In this document: piece after piece, positions 17,054 to 22,000 of the stretch
How the letters are laid out: every line of letters begins with the position of its first letter
Position numbering within the stretch: position 1 is the stretch's first letter
Assembly (NCBI GenBank): GCA_030039005.1
Contig: JASHQT010000138.1
Coordinates: 1 to 22,000 of the forward strand
Reading direction: 5' to 3'
DNA length: 22,000 nt
Source of the DNA: Bryobacteraceae bacterium
GTDB taxonomy: Bacteria > Acidobacteriota > Terriglobia > Bryobacterales > Bryobacteraceae
Translations under genes and position numbers: made by a program
Notes under the pieces: generated by a model
The model's input: only the letters and a program-made list of their open reading frames with translations
Told to the model about the DNA's origin: nothing
The model's database searches: none

Positions 17054-17088
17054 ACGGTCCCCCGTTAGAGCTGTTGATCGGCAGTAGA

Positions 17089-17151
17089 GTACTTGCAATA
17101 TAGGTACTAAGGCAATTCCGTGAGCGACCGGGCTAAGACCGAGTACTAAGG
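17089..17151. promoter_or_regulatory. Three GTACT elements in the regulator leader/divergent intergenic region
   Basis: GTACT occurs at 17089-17093, 17104-17108 and 17143-17147. The last two lie in identical 9-mers, GTACTAAGG (17104-17112 and 17143-17151), 39 nt apart. They are upstream of the preferred regulator start at 17053 and between divergent genes (regulator on minus, PepSY-like gene on plus). Repeated short elements of this kind suit binding sites for a LuxR/NarL-type protein and autoregulation, but no binding consensus is known to me. Confidence 0.4.
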
Positions 17152-17192
17152 TAGTGTTTTCCCCGACACGCAACCTGCATCTTCATCTAACC

Positions 17193-17207
17193 GTTGCCGC
17201 GGGCAAC
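17193..17207. promoter_or_regulatory. Inverted repeat upstream of the PepSY-like gene
   Basis: GTTGCC (17193-17198) and GGCAAC (17202-17207) form a perfect 6-bp inverted repeat around GCG, 36 nt before the ATG at 17244. A TTGACT (17213-17218) follows, but no matching -10 fits before the start codon. It could be an operator or a small hairpin in the leader. Confidence 0.3.
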
Positions 17208-17243
17208 AACCCTTGACTCTGCCAGATATCATGAGAAAGCACG

Positions 17244-17897
17244 ATGAGCGCGTGGCGGCAATGGCTGGAGCAGCCGCAGAAAATGTGGCTGCACAACGCG
17301 ATATTCCAGATCCACTTTTTCGTGGGGGCCGTGGCCGGTGCTTACCTGGCGTTGATGAGCCTTACCGGCAGCATCATCGTCTATGAGAACGAGCTCGCCC
17401 AGTGGTCCTCCATCGAATGGCTCGTGAAACTGCACACCACTCTTTTCGCCGGCTCGACCGGCCGCCTCGTGAACGGGCTCGGCGCACTCACTCTGACGTT
17501 GCTGTGCCTGACCGGCGCCGTGATTTGGTGGCCCGGAATCCACCACTGGCGCCGGAGCCTGACCGTGAGCTGGGACGCGCACTTCCCGCGCATCAATTGG
17601 GATCTCCACAGCGCGCTCGGTTTTTGGTGCTTTTTATTCGTTCTGATATGGGGCGTCTCCGGCGTCTACCTCGCTTTCCCGCGCTGGTTTGACGCGCTGC
17701 TCTGGCTCGACCCCGCCGATCGCCTCACTGATCCGGCCTTGTATTGGCTAGCGGCATTGCACTTCGGACGGTTCGACTGGGTCACCAAAGCCGTTTGGTC
17801 CATCGCCGGCTTAGTGCCCGCGGCCCTGGCCTTCACCGGTGCCTTCATTTGTTGCCGCCGCATCATCTACAACAAGCAATCCAGTCCCCACCGCTGA
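17244..17897 (+). CDS. Compact PepSY-associated transmembrane protein (PepSY domain absent)
   Basis: This 217-residue inner-membrane protein has four predicted helices, at about residues 22-47, 76-97, 123-145 and 183-204. They match the PepSY_TM (PiuB-like) helices: HFFVGAVAGAYLALMSLTGSIIVYE, then LHTTLFAGSTGRLVNGLGALTLTLLCLTGAVIWWPG, then LHSALGFWCFLFVLIWGVSGVYLAF. Relatives are usually 350-500 residues, with a large periplasmic PepSY domain between helices 1 and 2. Here that loop is only about 25 residues. His24, His64, His122 and His173 lie at helix ends and could bind heme or metal. The family is linked to iron/siderophore or flavin-dependent periplasmic reduction. It converges on the copper operon with 6 nt between stops. 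Promoter-proximal inverted repeats lie upstream. Its partner is unknown. Confidence 0.8.
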   Translation: MSAWRQWLEQPQKMWLHNAIFQIHFFVGAVAGAYLALMSLTGSIIVYENELAQWSSIEWLVKLHTTLFAGSTGRLVNGLGALTLTLLCLTGAVIWWPGIHHWRRSLTVSWDAHFPRINWDLHSALGFWCFLFVLIWGVSGVYLAFPRWFDALLWLDPADRLTDPALYWLAALHFGRFDWVTKAVWSIAGLVPAALAFTGAFICCRRIIYNKQSSPHR

Positions 17898-17903
17898 GCT
17901 TCA

Positions 17904-18254
17904 TTAATGCTGTGCGGCGGTCGCTGCCCCGATTTCCACCGTGTGAGCGACGAGCTTCTCGTTGACCTCCTTCGCGTGAATGACTACGCGATCTCCGACC
18001 TTGATATCAGCCTTCTGGATGGTCTGCTTGGCGCGGGCGAAAGTCGTCTTCGCGTCGAACCCGACCTCGACATTCTTTCCAGCGATGGTTTTGACCGTGA
18101 TCGATGTATCCGAAATGCTCGTCACTGTTCCGATGACGTGTTCTTCGCCGCCATGAGCGGATGCAATGGTTGGTATTAGCGCGACGGCTACGATCCCTAA
18201 AATCGCGATCAGAGCCCTGCGTTTAGTGATGGTGTTTATGTTGGTTCTGTTCAT
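17904..18254 (-). CDS. Periplasmic DUF5666-like small protein in the copper operon
   Basis: I choose the ATG at 18252-18254 (116 residues): GGAGG (18263-18267) lies 8 nt upstream. The alternative ATG at 18269 has its start inside that purine stretch and gives a poorer N-terminus. The product has a signal peptide (about 1-33, basic NRTNINTITKRR, hydrophobic core, cut after ASA). The mature chain starts HGGEEH and forms one small beta-barrel-like domain: VIGTVTSISDTSITVKTIAGKNVEVGFD and IKVGDRVVIHAKEVNEKLVAHTVEIG. This is the DUF5666/OB-like pattern. The N-terminal His residues and location suggest metal binding. It overlaps the cytochrome gene by 32 nt, so translation is probably coupled. Its function is not established; it resembles but is not CusF, since it lacks the Trp and Met ligands. 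Confidence 0.8.
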   Translation of the reverse strand: MNRTNINTITKRRALIAILGIVAVALIPTIASAHGGEEHVIGTVTSISDTSITVKTIAGKNVEVGFDAKTTFARAKQTIQKADIKVGDRVVIHAKEVNEKLVAHTVEIGAATAAQH

Positions 18255-18843
18255 GCGGTTCGCCTCCATTCAAAAATTCCCTTTCTTCTTGCTCTTCCTT
18301 CAGTTCGTCCGGTGTCTTCGGATTCAAACCCTCCATCTCCTGTTCCTCCTCGGCGGTAAGCTTGGGCAAGTGCCGGATAAATCGCACCAGCTTCCACGAA
18401 TCCTGTTCGTCGTGGCTGGCGCCCGTGCCCCAGGCAGGCATCCCGGTAAGGCGAATGCCGTTCTGAATGATGTAGAACAACTCGCCGTCGCTCAGATTTT
18501 GTGTGCTCGGCTGCCGCATGTCCGGCGCCGGCGGGTACATATGCTTTCCCATCTCGGCATCTCCGCTGCCATTGTTTGAATGGCAGCCTGCGCAGTGATC
18601 CGCCCAATGCGCGCGTGCATCGGCAAGGACCTGAGGCGAGTCCGCGACTGGATTCTCTCGTTGCTTCGCGTCGCCCGGCACCGCCATTTCCCGCGCCTGG
18701 CGTGCGACCCAGGTTTCCAGAGCGCTCGGCTGTGCACGAGCGCTGAATCCGTTTGCTCGGGTCTTCAAATAAACGACGCCTGCGATCGCCTCCAAAACAC
18801 AAATCGCCACGGCTCCGGCGATCATCCACGTTGCCTTCTGCAT
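18223..18843 (-). CDS. Membrane-anchored mono-heme cytochrome c with His-rich tail
   Basis: The ATG at 18841-18843 (206 residues) is preceded by GAAGGG 9 nt upstream and lies 16 nt after the TolC-fusion stop. Upstream frame extensions overlap that gene and lack a start signal. An N-terminal helix (about 5-26) anchors or exports the protein. The single heme c motif CAGCH is at 84-88, and the distal Met is probably Met135 in LTGMPAWG, a class I pattern (DGELFYIIQNGIRLTGMPAW). The C-terminus (about 165-206) is Glu-rich and ends in HEQNQHKHHH, a potential Cu or Ni binding tail. It is probably a periplasmic electron carrier linked to the multicopper oxidase encoded upstream. The electron donor or acceptor is inferred from context only. 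The 3' end overlaps the DUF5666-like gene. Confidence 0.88.
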   Translation of the reverse strand: MQKATWMIAGAVAICVLEAIAGVVYLKTRANGFSARAQPSALETWVARQAREMAVPGDAKQRENPVADSPQVLADARAHWADHCAGCHSNNGSGDAEMGKHMYPPAPDMRQPSTQNLSDGELFYIIQNGIRLTGMPAWGTGASHDEQDSWKLVRFIRHLPKLTAEEEQEMEGLNPKTPDELKEEQEEREFLNGGEPHEQNQHKHHH

Positions 18844-18859
18844 TTTAATCCGCCCTTCC

Positions 18860-20407
18860 CTATCGCACCGGATACGAGGTTGGAACCATGCCGCCCGCAC
18901 TCGGGCTCACCACGATTCCCGGCGCGGCCAACCCATCGCTTAATCCGAATCCTCGAATCAACAGCGCGCTCTGCCATGTGTTTTCGAGCGCCCGGATGTA
19001 ATCGGTCTGCAACTGGAACAACGTCCGCTGCGAAATCAGCACCTGCGGATACGCTCCGGCCATCTTCTGATAATTGCTGCGATACATTTCGTACGCCTGC
19101 TCGGCGCGCGGCAGCATTTGCATCTTGTATTGCTCCACCGTCACGCGCGCGGAATCGTAATCGCGAAACAGGTCCGCCAGGTTGCGCTGGAGCGCGAGTT
19201 TCACCCGCACCAGATTCTGCCTGGCATCCTCGATTCGAGCCTTGGCAGCCGCAATGTTTCCTTGATTGCGATCGAAAATCGGCAACTGAACTCCCACCTG
19301 CGCTCCGCCCATCAGCCCTGCCGGCCTTCCATTCGGTAGAGGCTCGTAATTTTGATAGAGGATCCCCGTGAGCTGGAGATCGGGGATCGGAACTTTGCGC
19401 GCTTCGACCAGTTCCGCCTCCGCCCGCTCGATTTCCTGTTGTGCCAGCTTCACCTCGGGACTATCGCGCAGCGCGCTTGCCTTCCACTCGCCGTAGCTCA
19501 AGTCGGGAATCGCTTCCAGATCGCCTTCCAATTTCGCCACCGGCAAGTCCGGTTTTCCCACCACCGCGGCCAGCACGCGCCACGAAGCTTCCAAATTCTG
19601 CTGTGCGACCCGCAAACCGACCGCCGCCTGTTGCTGTTCCACTTCGGCTTGCAGGATGTCCGGGCGGTCGGCCTGCCCTACATTCCCCAACTCCTGCGAC
19701 GTTTCGACGGCGTCGCCAGCCAGCTTCACCAGGTTCTGCCGCACCTCCACCATGTTTTGCGCGGCCAACACCTCATAGAACAGCGCGCGCACATTGCTCT
19801 GGATGCGCAGCCGCTGAATCCCCCCGCTGGTGGCCACTTCATTCGCCTCCAGCTTCGCCACGCGCCGCGCGGCGCCCAGCTTTCCTCCGAGCACGATGTC
19901 CTGGCTGATGAACGCGCCTTCTTCGCCGCCGCCATACAATCCGCCGCGAACCTGGTCGCTGTAGTAGCCCGCGACCGGATTCGGATACAGCCCTGCTTGC
20001 CGCACGAGGCCTGAAGCCACCTGCAGGTTCGCTTGAATCTGCGCCATGGTTGGATTGTTCGCCAAGGCCACCTGTTCCAGCTCTTCCAAACTGAGGCCAG
20101 CGGATGCGGCCGTTACCACCTGTACGTCATACAACGTCAAATCGCCTTCGTAAACCTTAGCCGTCACCCGATCCCCGGCCTTTACATGATTCAATACGTC
20201 ATCGTTTTTGACCGCATAGCTCATCGTCATCGCGCCCATCCAGCCTGCGATCGGCTCGCTGGTCACCGTGAGGCGCTTGGCGGCCATGTCCACCGCATTC
20301 ACCTTGCCGCGGAAGTCGAAACTTTTTTTCTGGCTATTCTGAGGGCCCTGCGCGTGCAGAGGGATCAATGTCAAAGAAATTATGGTGCTGAACAGAATCG
20401 CTTTCAT
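18860..20407 (-). CDS. CusF-TolC fusion: outer-membrane efflux channel with N-terminal copper-binding-like domain
   Basis: The 515-residue precursor has a Sec signal (about 1-19, cut near LHAQ). A CusF-like domain (about 30-100) reads FRGKVNAVDMAAKRLTVTSEPI, GWMGAMTMSYAV, LNHVKAGDRVTAKVYEG. Two OEP/TolC repeats follow (about 105-300 and 315-495), with the long coiled coils typical of outer-membrane efflux proteins. No lipobox Cys is present. In E. coli CusF, Cu(I) is held by His, Trp and two Met. Trp56, Met60 and Met62 are retained, but the His position is Ser50. CusF is usually a separate protein, so the fusion would tether a metal donor to the channel mouth. Its ATG overlaps the oxidase stop as ATGA. 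No CusA/CusB partner is in the window. Copper specificity is inferred from neighbours. Confidence 0.88.
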   Translation of the reverse strand: MKAILFSTIISLTLIPLHAQGPQNSQKKSFDFRGKVNAVDMAAKRLTVTSEPIAGWMGAMTMSYAVKNDDVLNHVKAGDRVTAKVYEGDLTLYDVQVVTAASAGLSLEELEQVALANNPTMAQIQANLQVASGLVRQAGLYPNPVAGYYSDQVRGGLYGGGEEGAFISQDIVLGGKLGAARRVAKLEANEVATSGGIQRLRIQSNVRALFYEVLAAQNMVEVRQNLVKLAGDAVETSQELGNVGQADRPDILQAEVEQQQAAVGLRVAQQNLEASWRVLAAVVGKPDLPVAKLEGDLEAIPDLSYGEWKASALRDSPEVKLAQQEIERAEAELVEARKVPIPDLQLTGILYQNYEPLPNGRPAGLMGGAQVGVQLPIFDRNQGNIAAAKARIEDARQNLVRVKLALQRNLADLFRDYDSARVTVEQYKMQMLPRAEQAYEMYRSNYQKMAGAYPQVLISQRTLFQLQTDYIRALENTWQSALLIRGFGLSDGLAAPGIVVSPSAGGMVPTSYPVR

Positions 20408-21780
20408 CGGCTATTCCCCCTCGCACCCGCCGCCTTGAGCTCCATGACTTTGTCATATTGTTCCGGCGGCATGATTCGGACCAGCGTCATCATCCCGCCC
20501 ATGTATCCGCTCCACCCCGCCGGTAGTCCGTAGTTCTCCGGTTTCTCCACTTCTTGATCCATGGCCATCATGGAACTTTCCATGAAGGCGTCCTGGGGGA
20601 ACAGCGGGATTTGATTGGCGTTCTTCGCAATCTCGGACATCGCCATATCGCCGTGATGCACTGCCTCCCCGCTTTGAGCCAGCGGGCCGTTGGTCTGCGG
20701 CACATCCGCCGTCGACCCCACCCCCAAGCCGCGCCCCAAACTGGGAGCTTTGTTTTCCGCCGTCGCATCTCCACTGCGCGGCATGCCCATGGCTTCCTGC
20801 ATGCTCGCGCCCGCCCGCATGCCCCGGCCCAACCGCGTGATCGGTCCCACGTTCGACGACATTTGGTTCATCATGTGATGCGGCAGATGGCAATGCAGCA
20901 TCCAGTCCCCGGCCCGATCCGCCACGAACTCGATATCCCGCGCCTGCGCCACCCCCACCAGCACCGTGTTCCCGCGCGCCCAGATCGCCTCCGGCTGCCG
21001 CGCGCCTTCGTGTCCGGTCACCCAGAACGTGTACCCGTGCAGATGAATCGGGTGGTGATCCATGCCGAGGTTGAAGATTCGCACTCGCACGCGCTCGCCC
21101 AGCTTGACGATCAACGGCGTCGAAGCGGGACTGCATTTTCCATTGAACGTGAGCCAGTTGAACTCCATGCTCATGCTGTTCGGAATCGTGCTGTTGGGCA
21201 GCACGGCGTACTCTTGCAGCGCGATCAGATAGTCTTTATCCACGCGTGGTGAGTACGCGACCCTCGGATGAATGACGAACCCTCCCAGCATCCCGACCAT
21301 TTCCTGCATCGCCATATGCGAGTGATAAAAGAAGGTCCCGTTCTGATGGAGCGAAAATTCGTAGACAAATCGCCCTCCCGGCGCCACCGGCTTCTGGCCG
21401 ATTCCCGGCACTCCATCCATCTCAATGGGAAGCTCCAGTCCGTGCCAGTGAATGCTGGTTGGCTCCGGTAGGTGATTGTCGAGGATGATTCGAATGCGGT
21501 CTCCTTCGTTGGCTTGAATGGTGGGACCTGGCGCGCTTCCGTTGTAGCCCCATAGATCCAAGGTCCGGCCCGGAACGATGGTTTGTTTGACCGGCTCCGC
21601 GATCAGATGAAAGACCTTCACTCCGTTGTCCGTCGTGAACGGGAGGTCGCAGCCATCCGGCGTCATGACGGGTACCGGCGCCGGGTCCTCGCGCGCCTGC
21701 TGAGCGCTCATCGTCTGGGCCAGCGCGGCTCCCGCACCCATTTCTAAAAAGCTTCTAAAGAATTTCCTTCGGGGATTCAA
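20404..21780 (-). CDS. Tat-exported multicopper oxidase (copper tolerance)
   Basis: This is a periplasmic multicopper oxidase of about 458 residues. The start is the TTG at 21778-21780: GGAAGGAG (21788-21795) lies 7 nt upstream and the Tat motif RRKFFRSF follows at once. All four copper motifs are present: HWHG (111-114), HSH (153-155), HPIHLH (243-248) and HCHLPHHMMNQM (296-307). His243, Cys297, His302 and Met307 are the expected type 1 ligands, and the rest supply the trinuclear centre. Unlike typical three-domain oxidases such as CueO, the Cu motifs end near residue 307. A low-complexity, Met/His-containing C-terminal region of about 150 residues follows (for example GDMAMSE, FMESSMMAMDQE, GYMGGMMTLVRIM). 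The product probably oxidises Cu(I) to the less toxic Cu(II). Its stop overlaps the CusF-TolC start. Confidence 0.93.
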   Translation of the reverse strand: MNPRRKFFRSFLEMGAGAALAQTMSAQQAREDPAPVPVMTPDGCDLPFTTDNGVKVFHLIAEPVKQTIVPGRTLDLWGYNGSAPGPTIQANEGDRIRIILDNHLPEPTSIHWHGLELPIEMDGVPGIGQKPVAPGGRFVYEFSLHQNGTFFYHSHMAMQEMVGMLGGFVIHPRVAYSPRVDKDYLIALQEYAVLPNSTIPNSMSMEFNWLTFNGKCSPASTPLIVKLGERVRVRIFNLGMDHHPIHLHGYTFWVTGHEGARQPEAIWARGNTVLVGVAQARDIEFVADRAGDWMLHCHLPHHMMNQMSSNVGPITRLGRGMRAGASMQEAMGMPRSGDATAENKAPSLGRGLGVGSTADVPQTNGPLAQSGEAVHHGDMAMSEIAKNANQIPLFPQDAFMESSMMAMDQEVEKPENYGLPAGWSGYMGGMMTLVRIMPPEQYDKVMELKAAGARGNSR

Positions 21781-21809
21781 TGTACATCTCCTTCCTCGCC
21801 TTAAATCTG

Positions 21810-21831
21810 GGCGTACGAATACACGTACGCC
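21810..21831. promoter_or_regulatory. Perfect inverted repeat upstream of the copper operon (candidate operator)
   Basis: GGCGTACG (21810-21817) and CGTACGCC (21824-21831) form a perfect 8-bp inverted repeat separated by AATACA. It lies 29 nt upstream of the oxidase TTG. No T-run follows on the minus strand, so a terminator is unlikely. It does not match the CopY/BlaI or CueR boxes I know. It may be the binding site of the operon's metal-responsive repressor or a leader hairpin. Confidence 0.5.
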
Positions 21832-21855
21832 AATCGAGTTGCGAACGGAAAGAGG

Positions 21856-22000
21856 CTAGATACGAAGAATGAAGGAAGAAATGCCGGTGGCGCCGGGTGG
21901 AGAGCCGTCCGAAAAATCCAATGTCCGAGTCACTGTGTCAGCCGGCCGAAGAGTCGCCGGTCTGGCCGGGGCGAGACCAAGCACGAAAAGCACCGGCATC
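21856..22000 (-). CDS. Possible 3' end of a further minus-strand gene (uncertain)
   Basis: A minus-strand frame stays open from the window edge to a TAG at 21856-21858, about 47 codons. It begins with a hydrophobic MPVLFVLGLAPARPATL stretch and continues with DTVTRTLDFSDGSPPG. The same strand and position just before the oxidase suggest an upstream member of the copper operon. I recognise no family, and codon use is not decisive. It may be a short signal-peptide-like gene starting at the ATG one base inside the edge, the C-terminus of a larger protein, or a chance frame. A plus-strand frame from 21869 competes for the same bases. Confidence 0.3.
   Translation of the reverse strand, partial: MPVLFVLGLAPARPATLRPADTVTRTLDFSDGSPPGATGISSFILRI

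Noticed and set aside
17054..17173. 40-residue N-terminal extension of the LuxR-type regulator from a TTG at 17173
   Set aside because: The extension precedes the receiver's first strand, has no SD and is made of the repeated GTACT elements. A start at 17053 gives the normal family length.
21869..22000. Plus-strand frame open to the right edge, starting ATGAAGGAAGAA
   Set aside because: No good SD spacing, a polar composition without motif, and it faces away from the operon. I prefer the competing minus-strand frame but rate that low too.

Overview
The window is GC-rich bacterial DNA with tightly packed genes. The best taxonomic clue is the C-terminal domain of the large secreted propeller protein (3361-6405). 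It matches what I know of TIGR03437, a domain largely confined to and expanded in Solibacter-type Acidobacteriota. With the didermic features (outer-membrane barrel, TolC, secretin), this points to Acidobacteriota, Bryobacterales/Solibacterales. That placement is inference; no rRNA or marker gene is present.

Layout. (1) 1-2288, plus strand: the C-terminal part of murQ (MurNAc-6-P etherase), then murA and a single-domain rhodanese, closely spaced. (2) 2309-6405, minus strand: a small multi-pass membrane protein without a clear ribosome binding site, an outer-membrane beta-barrel protein, and a 1014-residue secreted double-propeller protein. (3) 6652-17053, minus strand: a Tad/Flp-type pilus assembly cluster. 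In transcription order it holds an orphan LuxR/NarL-type regulator, a GT-C-like polytopic membrane protein, an unrecognised 130-residue protein with an ADIP repeat, prepilin peptidase (cpaA/tadV), cpaB, secretin cpaC, cpaE/tadZ, cpaF/tadA, tadB, tadC, and a 30-residue single-helix microprotein with an excellent ribosome binding site. No Flp pilin, TadE/F/G minor pilin or TadD is present. (4) 17244-17897, plus strand: a compact PepSY-type four-helix membrane protein lacking the periplasmic domain. (5) 17904-21780, minus strand: a periplasmic copper/metal-stress operon. It encodes a Tat-exported multicopper oxidase, a CusF-TolC fusion, a membrane-anchored mono-heme cytochrome c with a His-rich tail, and a small periplasmic DUF5666-like protein. 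The reading frames are coupled by ATGA or short overlaps. A perfect 8-bp inverted repeat lies just upstream of the oxidase. A partial reading frame may run off the right edge.

How the parts work together. The Tad genes supply the secretion ATPase (CpaF), its polar localisation factor (CpaE), the inner-membrane platform (TadB/TadC), the outer-membrane channel (CpaC with CpaB) and the pilin-processing peptidase (CpaA). The regulator at the head of the cluster may control them. The copper operon would oxidise Cu(I) in the periplasm and carry metal through an outer-membrane channel that has its own CusF-like domain. The inner-membrane pump is not in the window.

Items most worth a second look: the CusF-TolC fusion in which the usual His ligand is Ser; the 30-residue tad-linked microprotein; a 17-bp tandem duplication that copies a Shine-Dalgarno/start region in front of cpaA; the degenerate receiver of the orphan regulator, with repeated GTACT elements in its leader; and the unrecognised 130-residue tad-operon protein. 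I found no CRISPR array, insertion sequence, tRNA or rRNA.
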